DNA of 64,000 nt from Beaufortia kweichowensis (GCA_019155185.1 CM032813.1:8777501-8841500), one strand, 5' to 3'; shown: positions 25,191 to 39,775, counted from the stretch's first letter. Numbers and translations: made by a program. The notes: generated by a model from the letters alone, not told the origin.

Positions 25191-28100
25191 TCCCCAGCTG
25201 TAGTTTCTCTAAAACTAATGAAGAAAAACGCCCCATTGTTCTCCATCCAAACACGTGGCCGAGGTGGAGATAATGAAACATCTTGTTTTAGACACACTGT
25301 AATTTTAGGGCCTGTAGTTTTGTGGCTCTTTTTCCAGTGGCTTACTGTATGTGACTTGTTTTGCTTTTGTGGTTTTAATTAATCTGTAGAGGCAGCTATT
25401 AATTGCTGTCGCTGTCCGTCGAGCGCGCTGACTGTAACGCGAATGATCTGAGCGAATTATTTGCTGCTTCGCTGTGCACGTGCAGAGTTAAACAAGTGGA
25501 GAAGTGCAAAACAAATTAAAAACTTTTAGGCTCGTGCAATTACGGGAGAAATTGTTGGGATGAAGAAATGCAATTTGGGGTTTTCCATCTGTAAACATCC
25601 CCGTTTCAGTGAGTTCTGCAGGTCTAATTAGATGAATTAGCTTTATATCAATCAAAATGATTGTTTGTTTTGCTGGTTCTTTCTAAGACGTTAAATATTA
25701 AAGCAATCCGTAATCCTCTGTATTACAGTCTCTGTTTGTAAAATATAATTATTTATCTTTGCTTAATCACAATCAGCATAATCTTTATGTTGGTTGAAGT
25801 TACAGATTAAATTTACAATTGCATTTCAGTTTTAAACTCTTTGTTTTGTAAATGATGAACAATATGAAATTCTGTGGCTTGTTATCATCCTTCAATTTAT
25901 TGTCATATGTAGTTATAAATAAACTTCACTTACAATTTGTCACTTAAAAGAGCAACCAATAATTTACCTTTAAACTGTAGACATTTTTATTAAATCACAG
26001 TAATGGAATAATTATATGATATAATCACAGTTTTCATTAATGGCTGATCCTCTTGTTCTCTGCATTCACCCCTTACATCCATCTCTCTCTCTATCTGTCT
26101 AAAACTCTCTTGATCTCTTTCTACCTCTCCTATTCTTGTCTATCTGATAACATTCTTGCAAATGATAGTTTCACTTTTATCATGGTCAGAAGTCGCCTTG
26201 GCACCTCGACAAGGAAAAACAATCGTCCAAAGTGCCAGGATTCTGTCCAACTTTTTCTCTCCGTCTCTCCAGCACAATAACTGTGTTTTCTTATCACCGC
26301 TTGAGGTTTACGATCCACTAAAACAAACAGATATAGCGGGGCAGAAATAAGGCCACCGACAGAACCGGAGAGAAAGACAGGATAAAGGAAAGAGAAAACA
26401 GGCAAAATGAAGGAAGATGAATTTAAGAAGGAAGATTACAATAATGAGTAGAGAAGTCAAATCTGTGTTAGGCACAAACATTGTCTGGATTGTACCTAAT
26501 AATATATACATTTAATGTAAAATATATTAGCTTTAATAACTTAAATGTAAAAAGACTCATTAATAGTTGTATTTATATTGTTATTTCGATACAGTGAATT
26601 CAGGAACTAAAATAAATCAGCAGATTCTTTTTCTTTTTTACACTTTACTGTACTTTATTATCACTAGATAGAGAGAAGACATTGAAGGTCATTGTGTTTA
26701 ATATTTGGTTCAGCTCGCTTCTGCACAATGCACAGTGATGTAATATTTTGCTGCGTTTACACTGGTTGTTGTTGGAAAGAATAGCTTGTTTTTTAAAAAT
26801 TTAGTATTTTAAAAACTAGAGTTTTGCTAAAGTTTCACAAAAAAACTTTTGCTAAAGTTTCAGTAACATAGCCAGCATATATAACAGGAGAAGCATCACG
26901 CATCTTAATTCTCCACTGATCACAAATGGATCACTGCATGTTAACTTCAACACCAAACGCAAGTTTGTGCGATCATGGCCAGAGCATTAGACAGAGTAGA
27001 GCTGTTTGCTTTTTTAACATAAAACATTTAATACATCCGGTTTGTTCATAATTCAGTCATAAGAGCCCTGTGATCTGGAACCTGTCACTATATATTAATA
27101 TTCATGACCCAAAACAACATCATCGCCCAGCATGACTGATCACGCAGTTTACATGTCTTATAACAGCTGGAATTGAAGAAGAGAGATGCAGGTTAACTTT
27201 AAACAGCTGTGCTGATGTGAGGGATTCTGGGATACTGTACTGGAGCTTTATATTGGTCCTCACGGCTCCCCAACTGTCTGTGCTGAGGTGACAGGGTGCC
27301 TACAAGCTTTCACTATCAAACAGATGGAGATCTGTGCGTGTATGTCATGCAAAAACCATTGTGTTTTATTTATTTGTTTTTGGGGTGCCTTCAGACTCGC
27401 TCTTAGTTTCTCTTTCACTATTCACTTTTGAAAGTTGCTTTGGTTAATGTCAATGTAATGGATCAATGTAAATGTTTGGGTTAGTTAACATAAAGGATTC
27501 AGGAATTAATATATTTTATAGTGACTCCAACAAGTAGCTTGTTTGACAAGTTACACCATACTTTATTGTATGAATGTCATTGCATTAGATTTAAGATTTT
27601 AATTTAAATTTTTTTTTCAAAATTAGATTTATTTCTAAGAATTTTGACACCTTTTTTAACATTGTCTATAGTGATGGTAATGTGGTTATTTAAATGCATC
27701 ATCCGAACTACTTTTTTTTTTTAAGATATTAGATATTTTTTAAAATAACATATAATTATATTTATTGTTATAAAAACTTAAATATTTATTCTTGAGCGTA
27801 TTCATCAAAATATCTTTTGTCCGTTAACAGGTTAAGAAATGTTCATTCAGAGAAAAGGTCAGTTATTATTTCTTTGCAGATGCCACTTAATTTGAAGTTT
27901 TGTTATCTAATGCTGTGACATTCATACTTGAAGTGTTGCCCAAGCGTCTGTATACTTGTTGCACCAAGTGTATTCAAACAGAGTAAAATGTCCTTCTTAT
28001 CTCTTGTTTTTAAGGAGCCCTCAGCAGAAAACCTGACACATCTTCCACTTGATTAATTTAACCTCTTCATTTAGTCCCTTTTTCTCCAAAAACTTTCAAA

Positions 28101-28940
28101 CAGCCGTTCCTGAAGGAGCAGGTTTGGGACCACCCTCACCTGGATCTTCATTAATAATCCCCTCCTTCTCCACCCTTTGGCAAAATTTCCAGTTAAAGTA
28201 TGCCATACTACATTTCTCCAGTCCTTCGCCAAACCGAGAGAACATCAATCTCAGACCGCTACGGTGTCCTCTCCACCTCTGCCGGAGTCTTTCACCTTGA
28301 GCCAACGTCCACACACATCCACTCATCAAACCGAGCTGTGGAGTGGCATCTACACACAGTGACTTTAGTACAGGAGAGACATTGGCAAATGACAGTTAAA
28401 GAGTGCATTTATCTTTCCTCTGCAATACGCTACGGAGACTCCCGAGTACCGCGCCGGTCTCGGCTCGTGTGTGCGGATGGTATGAGGGCTGGAGTGGCGG
28501 ATGTGAGCGCTTTGATTAATGGCTCAATTTCCTCTCCCACTTTTTAAAGTGGATTGTCAATTTGCTCTCTGTGATTTGGTGACGTCTCATCTAGCGAGTG
28601 GGTGGGAAGACAATGTAAAAGATTGTGGATGAAGAGTTTGATTATGATTATTGAGATGACAGTGGAACTGTGGGAAGGACTTCATTTTGATATCTGACTT
28701 CTTTTTTACCGGTGACCTTGGGTGGGGAGTAGAAAGACACTTCAATTTAAAACCAAAAACCTGTGGAACCCCATCAGCGAGCATATTAGTGTTCTGAGTG
28801 TATAATCTCAGCAGAATCTAGACCTGGTAGTATATGGTCATGTATGAGTGGAATACTTTCAAAGTCTTGTTAAAAGTTATCTTTCTGTGCATTGCTGAAT
28901 CTACTTTAATCCCACGCTGCTTCATGCCTCTTATTTGTTT
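25191..28940. other. Intron; alternating unique and AT-rich sequence
   Basis: Base-balanced at 25380-25640, 27020-27320 and 28020-28820; AT-rich elsewhere. Near 27430, AAAGTTGCTTTGGTTAATGT recalls a fish SINE tail, too short to call. No exon supported. Confidence 0.3.
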
Positions 28941-28950
28941 TGACAGGGAC

Positions 28951-29035
28951 AATTTTATTTCTGTAGTGCTTTTTACAATTTTGCATTGTTGCAAAGAAGC
29001 TTTACAGTAAATACAGATAGCATTGACAGTAGAGA
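28951..29035. repeat. Dispersed fish repeat fragment (AATTTTATTTCTGTAGTGCT type)
   Basis: The sequence running TTTATTTCTGTAGTGCTTTT to GCAAAGAAGCTTTACAGTAA is recognisable as a common dispersed teleost repeat. It directly precedes the foldback element at 29067. Class not assigned. Confidence 0.5.
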
Positions 29036-29066
29036 CAAAAGGAAAGAAAAAAATAAACCATGAAAT

Positions 29067-29240
29067 AGTCTTAGGCATGTTAGTATTTTTATGCCAAAAT
29101 GTTTTTATATTTCTTGCTGTAGTTTGTCAGTACAAATAATTTCAAAAGGAAAGTTTGGAAATGTAAACTACTGACACACTAAAGCAAAAGTTTTTGGAGT
29201 AAAAATACTAACATGCCTAATACTTTTGCGTAGTACTGTT
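29067..29240. mobile_element. Foldback element with AGGCATGTTAGTATTTTTA arms
   Basis: GTCTTAGGCATGTTAGTATT near the start is mirrored by ATACTAACATGCCTAATACT near the end. TTTGTCAGTA mirrors TACTGACACA inside. The pattern matches fish mariner/Tc1-type short inverted repeat elements. Confidence 0.7.
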
Positions 29241-29329
29241 CATTAGCTAAACGGTGAAAAATAATTGCCTGTGGGATTGTGCTGTAATTGGGCTGTTATA
29301 TTAAGCAAGTGTGTGTGTTTTAATATAAC

Positions 29330-31334
<2,005 letters not shown>

Positions 31335-31438
31335 GTATTGTCTGGAAGGAAGAGGAACCAAGACGACACTTCAGTTTGTCTGGAACTCTCTCTTTCTCTC
31401 GCACGCCTCTCTTGACTCCCGTTTACCCCCTGCTATAG

Positions 31439-31550
31439 TTTAAAGAGCTCTTTGAGGAGTTTCACATCGCCGGGTCCTCGGTGGCAAACTTGGAGGCTCA
31501 CATTGGCAGTCAGAGCGAGGCGTCGGCGCCGCCCTTCAGGTTAACTGTGG
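31439..31550 (+). other. Exon-like segment upstream of the CG-1 exon (unproven)
   Basis: The pyrimidine-rich CTCCCGTTTACCCCCTGCTATAG ending at 31438 is followed by 37 open codons with GC-rich third positions (FKELFEEFHIAGSSVANLEA then HIGSQSEASAPPFRLTV). Possible donors are GTGAGG at 31551 and GTTAAC at 31540. The peptide is not recognised. Neither donor leaves the phase 0 needed by the 33393 exon, so inclusion would shift the frame. Confidence 0.2.
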
Positions 31551-32170
31551 GTGAGGGAAGGAGCCGCCTGGAGCAGGTTTGCTGAAAACCGAACGGCTGG
31601 CCCCCAGGGTGCACGAGGAGTCGGAGGGAGGGGGGAACACAGGGAACAGGAAGGGATGTTCTCTGGTGGAACACTGAAGCCCCGAGGCCTTCATCTTCAT
31701 TTGAATGCAAAATGACTTTGTCATATAATCTCTGTGGTGACTAGAGCTCGGAGTGAACAGAGGAATTATACGGAAGCTAGAGAAATAGGAAGCGTAGGGA
31801 TGCTGGGAAAGTGAAGCTGGCACAAATAAGAGAGCTTATCCGAAAAAGGAGCAAACTGCTGGGGAAAGAACTGTAAAGACTATCAAGCCACCGAGAATTG
31901 ACTCCTGAATAAACAGAATTTGACAAAGACCAGGTTCCCAGAGTGCTCTGTATCTGTCTAAATGCTTGTTTGGCAAATTAAAGCGGGTCATTGTTTTTTG
32001 TTCACGGAGCCAGGACACTCCAGGGTCTCCTCTTAACAAACAATCAGACGGTGATAATGAAAACCAGGCCCGCTAGTAAACTGGATAATAAAAAAGTTTG
32101 TGTTGCAACCACAGAGGACGATAGGAAAGTTTTATGAAAATATCACAGATAACTGTGAAGGTGGCTAGCA

Positions 32171-32455
32171 TCTTTTTATCAAAGATTTTCATCATACTGA
32201 TAGCTCAGATGTCAATCACTTTTAAAGCTTTTTTATATTTAAATAAATGATTTTTCATAGTCGGGTAAAGTGCTGTTTAACAATCCTACAAAGAAGGTTG
32301 CCTCTCAAAATCTTTTTTTCTCACATCCATGTATTTTTTCATTTTTTAAAATAGATTACTTGTGCACAGACAGATTTTTTTTCTATGTCTGAACTCAACG
32401 GGTTTAGTAATATATAATTCAATTTATGTTTTAAGTTTTGACTTATGCCCATCTC
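32171..32455 (+). repeat. Dispersed family A, copy 3
   Basis: TTTTCATCATACTGATAGCT, CATAGTCGGGTAAAGTGCTG, GGTTGCCTCTCAAAATC, GATTACTTGTGCACAGACAG and TTTTAAGTTTTGACTTATGC align in order with the other two copies. It lies within 1 kb of the 33393 exon. Confidence 0.7.
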
Positions 32456-33350
32456 TTCTCTCTTTCCCTTCGGTAATGAGGGCGGATGGGTTAAATTGGC
32501 ACGGCACAAGTTGGCATCTCTAAATTGAAACCCACAGAGAACATTGCCAGTTGTGTTCCCATGCACTTCCCTGGGCCTTCTGCCTGTTCTCAGAGTTGAG
32601 CCAAGAGAGCATATGGCTGCGTGTAGATACACGGCAAATCTTTTGCGTGACTGTCAGCTGAACGTTCTGCCTCCGCTCTGCTGCGAAGATCCGGCTGATG
32701 TGTTCCCAAATCTCTTCTCTCTTTAGCTACTTTTCACTCTGTATACGTTCTTATAAGACACCAGTGATTGAGTTGTTAACAGATACGTGAGGCGTGATGT
32801 CTAGGTAGAAGTGAATTCAACTCACGTTTTGAAAGAATGAGACCGCTGGTGCATAAAATAAGATCGGTCTTCGTGCACGTTGTCTTAAGCGCTGTGGCAC
32901 AAGCATGCGTTGCAGTGTCTGCTGCTTGTCAGAGATGAAGCTGATACTGCGTGCTGATTGGCTGCAGGGCTCAGATGCGATTCCCCCTCAGGGCTGTGTA
33001 ATCTGGCTTCAGACAGCTGCTCGGCGGGCAGTCTGAAGACTTTAGGGATACCCCAGAGCGATGGATGAACGATGGTCATCGCCAGGTCATCTAGACACAT
33101 CAACAGCGCTTATATTTGGGCTTGAGGATGGATGGGTTGCTCATACTAATGCTTAGAGTCTGGTTAGCGGCTGCCCGGTCAGTCGTGCTTACTTTATATA
33201 ACGTGTGTGTTTTGTGTCAGACTCAGAGTTTTATAAGGACTGGTGAGGAGAGATGTGAGTTTTAAAACACCTGAGACTGGAAAGTATGTGGTTAGATTTC
33301 ATAACTTAAACGGCAAAGATGTAACATGACTTTAAAAAGAAAATCCGATG
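32456..33350. other. Intron flank of the 68-bp exon, unique-looking
   Basis: Base-balanced sequence without repeats, except AT-richer sequence after 33230. No upstream CAMTA exon is present. Confidence 0.35.
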
Positions 33351-33392
33351 TTTTTAACATGATTTAACAGTTTCTCTTTCCTTCTGTTGCAG
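33351..33392 (+). promoter_or_regulatory. 3' splice site of the 68-bp CG-1 exon
   Basis: A T/C-rich tract (TTTCTCTTTCCTTCTG) runs to TTGCAG at 33387-33392. Branch-point candidates TTTAACAT and TTTAACA lie about 25-40 nt upstream. This is an ordinary strong acceptor, in contrast to the one at 58220. Confidence 0.85.
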
Positions 33393-33460
33393 GAGATCGC
33401 GGCCTACTTGATAACATTTGAGAAACATGAAGAATGGCTGACAACATCCCCCAAAACCAG
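33393..33460 (+). CDS. camta1: camta1 coding exon, N-terminal part of the CG-1 DNA-binding domain (68 bp)
   Basis: CAMTA proteins are nuclear, calmodulin-responsive transcription activators; the N-terminal CG-1 domain binds DNA. The exon is open in phase 0 from its first base and reads EIAAYLITFEKHEEW then LTTSPKT, ending with two bases (AG) that need one base from the next exon. This is the start of the CG-1 core, recognised by family recall. It is bounded by a pyrimidine-rich acceptor ending TTGCAG and by a consensus CAG|GTGAGA donor. The preceding exon, expected to end with the conserved RHRWNTNE segment, was searched for and not found, so it should lie upstream of base 1. The exon is too short to stand out as an open reading frame. 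Paralogue choice (camta1 over camta2) rests mainly on the giant introns and is less certain than the family call. Confidence 0.95.
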
Positions 33461-33467
33461 GTGAGAC
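33461..33467 (+). promoter_or_regulatory. 5' splice donor after the 68-bp exon
   Basis: CAG|GTGAGAC is close to the metazoan U1 consensus. It interrupts the codon AG|G (Arg), giving a phase-2 intron that matches the phase of the exon at 58221. Confidence 0.92.
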
Positions 33468-34584
33468 ATGAACCGCACGTTTCCCTCCTGTGAGCGCAGC
33501 TGCCGGTTCCTGCACTTTCGGTGGTATGTGCAGACAGATAATGGATTATTAATGACTATTTATAATGCAAGATGTGGCCAGGTCTATTAGCTTAATGCTG
33601 TCTTTGCTCACCAATGCCATTAACGTGGGTGGTAATGTGGTGAGATCGTAGAATGTCACCCTTCGGTGATGAGGGCTTAGCACGAAATTTACAGTTTTAC
33701 TTGATTTACAGAGCAGCTGTAATGAAAAAGCTTTTTGGTTTTAATGTCAGTTTCTATATCTATCCTGTGAGATAACAACTATTAAGATAATGTACGGCGT
33801 TATACGAAACACGTGGAATGACCGTTGTGGCCGAATGGCAAGCCACAGCTCCAATTCTGATGTTTTCTTCGCCTTTATCTGTTGGGAAATGACTTCTAAA
33901 CTTTGAGGTCCAAGCGTATTCAGTGTATTTCTACAGAGGGGCATGCAATTAAATTTATTCGTAACATCAGGAACTCGTGAGTAAAGCCGAATGCTACTAT
34001 ACCGACGGTATCAAAGAAAGTCATTTTGCATGCTTATCTGCGGCAGTCCAGAAAGATAAGGTTGAATTTATTCATAAACAGAAAACTGTGGAAAGGGCAA
34101 GGGTTTGCACAGGAGGCAAATCAAGGCAATGAAAAAATATGGGCAGACAAATCACCCCGGGTTTAGAGAGTAAGAGCTGTTTACATGAGCCATTGAACAG
34201 AGGTTACCTGCCCTGCATCTGGACCTGCCACTCACACAACGTGTATACACACACAAACAAACAAACACAAATTTGTGAGTACAGAAAGTGCAGGAGGCAA
34301 ATAAGTACTGCTTTCCTGTCTTGATTTTCTAAGAATAAATGTGGCCTTTGATTAAAGTGTTTATTTTCAGTCTGTGTTTTATTAGCACACACTGAAATCC
34401 AGTCACAGCTTCATCATATCTTAAAAAAAACATAGTTGTTAGTACTATTGCCAAGATATTTTTGTGTATTGTGGAACTTTTATTTAGCCAATTTGTTGCT
34501 TGGTTTTACGGAAATGCTGGCTGCATGTTTCATTATAAGGTCCACATGGGAAAGTGAATCCAAATAAGAGTTTAAGAAGAACAT
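33468..34584. other. Intron flank downstream of the 68-bp exon, unique-looking
   Basis: No repeats until the CA minisatellite. The 33540-33980 part is base-balanced and could be conserved intron flank. Nothing coding was recognised. Confidence 0.3.
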
Positions 34585-34727
34585 ATACTGTACACTACTG
34601 AACCAACTACACAAACACACACACACACTACTGACCCAAACACACATAAACACACTACTGTGTTTATCTACACATACACACTATTGGCCCTACTACACAA
34701 ACTCTTACACACATACACACTACTGCG

Positions 34728-34758
<31 letters not shown>

Positions 34759-35054
34759 ACACTATTGCACACATATTCACATGTACAAATTACTGCACAC
34801 ACACATTTACACTACTGACCCAAACACACATAAACACACACTACTGCCCAAACACGCATAAACACACACTACTGTCCTTAATACACTTACACACTTTCTG
34901 ACACACATACACACTATTGGCCCTACTACACAAACACACACACGTACACACTACGTCACACATACTTTCTTACTGCTGTCCCTAACTACACTTAAATGTA
35001 CACACTTTCTGACACATACACAGTAATGACCCAACTACACAAACACTACTGAGG

Positions 35055-35089
<35 letters not shown>

Positions 35090-35214
35090 TCATACATGTA
35101 TGTACTACTGCACACACACACATATACATTCATACAAACACATACAAGCTACTGCACATTCACATATGTACAGTACACACTACAGTAAACACACACACAC
35201 ACACACACACACAG
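34585..35214. repeat. Degenerate CA-rich minisatellite with CACTACTG anchor
   Basis: About 630 bp of CA-rich sequence in which CACTACTG or CACTATTG recurs roughly every 25-50 bases. It is followed by variable spacers of the types ACCCAACTACACAAAC, CCCAAACACACATAAAC or pure (CA)n. Two sub-blocks recur at about 235 bp (CTATTGGCCCTACTACACAA at 34679 and 34914). Pure (CA)n runs occur near 34728-34752, 35060-35088 and 35187-35212. The variable unit length excludes a CRISPR array. Confidence 0.88.
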
Positions 35215-37449
35215 TCCTTCACTGCCTCCTGTCTGCCTTTACATAATGGTTCTGATTTTAGTCTGTAATTTGCCATGGCTGTTTGGCTGTTTAGTGGCTT
35301 TCTGCTTCTAATGAAGCCTGTGTGACTCCAGGCTGTCTTTAGGGGTCACAAACACACACACATTCATTTGACTAGTAATATAATTAGAGCAATGAAACCA
35401 CTGAGTTGATTTTGTCATTGTAATTATATGCGATTAAAATAGTTCACCCTTCTAAATAGTGACTGTTTTAATTGTAAGTCATTTTGTTAATTTTGGCACT
35501 TTGCTCATGATATTTTTGTAGTCGTTTCATCATTTAAACTGAATGGCTGGCTCTGATGTAAATGTAGATGCTTGTTGATATGTGCTGGTTTGTGTAAATA
35601 TTCAGTAGCTGTGTAATGTCACACACATATGTTGCTCTTCTCTTTATTGTGTGACTTTATTATGCAGCATTAAGGCTTTGTTTGTGTTTATTCACAAATC
35701 TGTGCTGGCATGTGCTTCTGTTGGGTGCGTGAGCACATAAACCTTCACATGCCTGCAATTCTTGGCACAAGAATGTGTGTGTGTATATGCATGTGTTTTT
35801 GCAGGCGTGTGTTTGTTTAAGTGTGTTCATGACAATCCACACCTTAAAATAGCAAAAAATATTTTTAATTAATATTTCGCATTTATATATAAAAACTGTA
35901 TATTTACCTATATGTTATCTATTTAATTTATTGATTTTAAACAACCTGTCAATAACTAGACAGGTTAGATTTCAGTAATTGTGTAATATAAGCTAATGTG
36001 TAACCCGGTCTAGATTATAAAAATGGCCAAAAAAACCTTCAGAGCTTCTGCTTTGATATTCAGTCTTTTGATATTTGATATTTGACTATTGGCATAAAGT
36101 CTGACACGTTCAGTAATTTATTCTGCATTTAAGCTCATTTAAATTATAGTGCAAGATTATGTTATGCAAAGAACACATATAAATAAACACAGCCTGTCAT
36201 ATGGTGTTCTGGTGAGGATATAGTAGATATAGTAATAATTACTAGATTTCCAGAGACTTAACTTTAATATAGTTTACAAACTTTAAAACACAAGCCTTGA
36301 AAATTATTTTATTAGGCAAACTTTGGGAGATCACACAACAGTTTGGTTACCCAAAAGTGTTCATACTGTTTTAAGTTATAAACAGTATTTTATGTACAGT
36401 GTGTATCTGATTACAGAAAGCTGGAAGGGTCAATATTCACAGGATTTATTTTCTTCACTGTTTTCAGTGGGACTTTGGGCTTGATGATGTTTGTTTGTGC
36501 TTCTTTAAGCCTTCTGCATATTGTGTTTGTTTGTGAATGTGTGTAGACTGTGATTGTAAGGCTAAGTTTATGTTTTTGGAAGAATCAATAGAGTTTAAGG
36601 ATTAGTTTAATTGATTGAAATAGATTCCTAACAGAAGAAGATGTATATTACATTATTTGTATCGTATTACCATAGATGCACAAACAGATGTCTAAGCTAG
36701 ACATAAAATATCCGCTGACCATAGATCCACTAAATATTAAAAAAGCAACAATGTGATGTAGTTTTTCTTCAGAGGTGTAGATTTAGCAAATATATGTTCT
36801 TGGCATTGAATTTACATGACTTTATCTCCTCTCTGGTTGACCCTCCGGTCCATCGCTCTCAGACCTTACCAGCCTTTGGCTCGTCTGAAGCACAAAACAT
36901 AAAAATCCCTTTTCCTTCAAAAACAATGACAGCAGAGGAATACCAATGCACGCCCTGACCGTTTTGTCGAAGTTTAATTTGCCTGATCTGCTTTGTGTCT
37001 TGTCTTTCCGCGAGGGGAGAGCGTCTCAGGTCGTAATTAAACGCTGCACGTTCATTCATGTGCAAATGCACCCAGGGCTCTTTGAAACTGAACCAATGAA
37101 GGGTGGAGCGAGGAGAAAATTGATAATAAATAGAAGGAAACAGGGAGGATGAGAAGGAGAAGGTGTCCGAATGCTTCTGGAGTCCATGATTCAAGACTTT
37201 GTAGGCCAGTGAACCGAGAAGACCTGTGTGTAACGCTGTGAATTTTAAACAGAATCAGAATAGAAACTTGTACTGAATGGACCTGCGTTTATAAATTCTC
37301 TCTGGATGTTTCTAAAGGTACATTATTGACCAATTAAAGTGATTAATCATCCATAGCCGTCTATCATTGGGGGTTGACAAACAGTAAAGTCAAGTTAATT
37401 GATCCATAACACACGTTTAGTTTGACCGAGGCCTACACAAACATCTGAC

Positions 37450-37452
<3 letters not shown>
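35215..37452. other. Intron, mostly AT-rich; unique block 36840-37440
   Basis: GT-rich patches (35760-35830) and AT-rich sequence; then base-balanced non-repetitive sequence up to the (GA)n tract. No element or exon recognised. Confidence 0.3.

Positions 37453-37523
<71 letters not shown>
37453..37523. repeat. (GA)n microsatellite, 71 bp
   Basis: An uninterrupted GA tract about 4 kb into the 24.8-kb intron. In the pre-mRNA it is complementary to the CU tract at the 58220 acceptor. Confidence 0.97.
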
Positions 37524-37524
<1 letters not shown>

Positions 37525-38202
37525 CTAATACTCTGAGATGCATATGTTACATACATGGAAACTAGTTTGGGGCTAAATGTTTATTTGTAGTTACTCATAA
37601 AATTGTATATTATCTTAAAAATAATATGTTGAGAATTTAAAAAAAATGTTTTTTGATGATATTGCATAGCAGGCACAATATTAGGGCTTTTTCATTTTTT
37701 TATTTATTTGGTTTGCGCTAACAGGTTATCAATTGCAATTATCAAATATTAATCAAATATGATGAACAGTATTATAGACAAGAAAGTCAAGACCACTGAT
37801 TTCTACACTGTTCACCCACAGGGCCATTTGTATAAATGAAAGATTCAAAAGACCAGAAACAATTAGCACTGATTTACATCAACTGTTCGCAATAGACATA
37901 GAGACACTTTTGATGTACAGAAACAAACGTTTGATCTCAAGATGTGTTTTGACATGCTGTGTAATGAAATAATATTGATATTGTCCTGTTTTTCTCACGG
38001 CTGTGTTCTCTCTCTCACTCGCTCGCTCATATCAGTTTCTCTTTGATGCCCACCTCTTGTTTGACGGCCCGCCATAATCCCGAATGAGCAGTTGGTCAGA
38101 TGTGCCTTTTATTAAAACACCAAAATAACAACAGAGAGGTTTTAAGGTTTCATCGAACATAGTGGTCTATTCCTCCAGGAAATAAACAAGAGCTTTCACA
38201 CA

Positions 38203-38210
38203 GCGCGCGC

Positions 38211-38250
<40 letters not shown>
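38203..38250. repeat. Compound (GC)n-(GT)n-(GA)n microsatellite
   Basis: Alternating GC passes directly into GT and then into GA repeats. The first part is alternating purine-pyrimidine and the last is homopurine on this strand. Confidence 0.95.
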
Positions 38251-38255
<5 letters not shown>

Positions 38256-38464
38256 TCAGAGGAGTAGGAAGTGGCTATAGTAGATGGAGGGGGGGTGCTG
38301 TAATGAATTGAGCGATGGCTCATCTCTCAGACGGTACATCAGCCTCTTTGGCTTTTCCCATCACTGCTGCATGTGTTGGCGCGCTGCAGCGGCAGACAGA
38401 CTCTCTGCTCTGGACTAATGCACTCTGGCAAGACACTGCGCTCTTATTAGTGCAACAGAAAAGA

Positions 38465-38490
38465 TGTGTGTGTGTGTGTGTGTGTGTGTG
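38465..38490. repeat. (TG)13 microsatellite
   Basis: Twenty-six bases of perfect TG repeat within intron sequence. Confidence 0.95.
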
Positions 38491-38935
38491 GCTTCTTTAA
38501 ATGTCTCCAGAAGCATATAGTAGCACTGCATTCATCTCCGTTGTGAGGAACATTCAACAGTCTCCATGAACAAAGGGACTAATAAACATACACAGTAATG
38601 TTTTATTAATGAAGAAGTTATGGAAAGTGTGTTTTTGTGTGTGTTTGTGCAGGCATTTGTCTTCTGTGTGGGTGCTGTTCATGTGTATGTGCATGATTTT
38701 ATGTGTTGATGTGAGGAGGGGTGTTCTGCTTTCATAATATTACTGTGGTCCACTTGCACTTTGCAAGTCCATTTGTTGTGCGTTTGAGGATATTAGCCCT
38801 CGGGATTGTTTGTGTGTGTGCGTGCTTGTTTATGTCCTTGTGTGTCTGTGTGCTGTTTGTGATGTAAGAATAAACCTGCCATCTTAGCTTTGCATCTTCA
38901 GTACTGTCCCTAATCATGTGACTTCTATTCTAACT

Positions 38936-39060
38936 TTTTGGAGACATTTTTGATCTCTATGAAAAAAACTGCTTATAAATCATACTGAATGATGTTTGTT
39001 TGAAAATGTTAAAATGCAGAAGGGTTTGTGTACGTGTTAGGTTTAGGGGTTGTCTAGGGG
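38936..39060 (+). repeat. Dispersed family C, copy 2
   Basis: GGAGACATTTTTGATCTCTA, GCTTATAAATCATACTGAAT, AATGTTAAAATGCAGAAGGG and a GTTAGGTTTAGGGG tail align with the copy at 4331. Confidence 0.65.
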
Positions 39061-39469
39061 TGTGTGTGTGTTTGTAGAGGGCGGTGGGCCTGAGCCATTG
39101 GTCCGTCTGAGAGGTCGTTGAGCAAGATGAAGCAGGAGGGCTCTGAAAAGTGGCAACATGTCAATATGAAATAGAGAGAGAGAAACGGACAGAAGCCGGA
39201 GGAGAGCAGCAAGCGATGATGAATGACAGAGATGGCGCGTAAGACGCGCTCAACCATAAGAGAGCAGCAGAGGAAGAAATCTGACAGAATTAGAAAAAAA
39301 CAAAGCGAGGAGAAGATATGATGTGATGGATGATACGGCCGTGTGCTTGTGTGGTCTGAGATGTGACTGACCGTACAGTGGAATAGTGTTTGATTCTGGG
39401 TGCACTTCAGGTTTAGTTAAGAACCCTCTTGATATGAGAGACTTGTTTGCTGTTAGATATATGGAGGTA

Positions 39470-39775
39470 AAAAAGTTATTTATAACTTCTTCAGATCAGT
39501 GTTTCATTTTCATTGTTCTATAAATATAATCATAATAAAAAAAATCATAATATTCACTTAAATGTATTCTTTAATTGCTTGTTTAATCTGATAACTGTCA
39601 TTGCACATATTAAGGATACACATGAAAATACTATTTTTCTATTTTGAAAAAAAAAAATTTATTTTAAGTTTTTTTAATCTTTTTTAAATGGTTTATTTTT
39701 AATTTTAGGTATTTTTTAAAAGAACAAATTTTTCATTTTTTTTGTTTATGTTTATTGTTATGTATAGTTTAGCAT
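39470..39775. repeat. AT-rich low-complexity tract
   Basis: Long A and T runs including A10-type and TTTTTTAA motifs, without coding or element structure. Confidence 0.85.

Noticed and set aside
34585..35214. CRISPR-like array of repeats and spacers
   Set aside because: The organism is a vertebrate, the anchor is only 8 bp, spacing is irregular, and spacers are themselves CA repeats.
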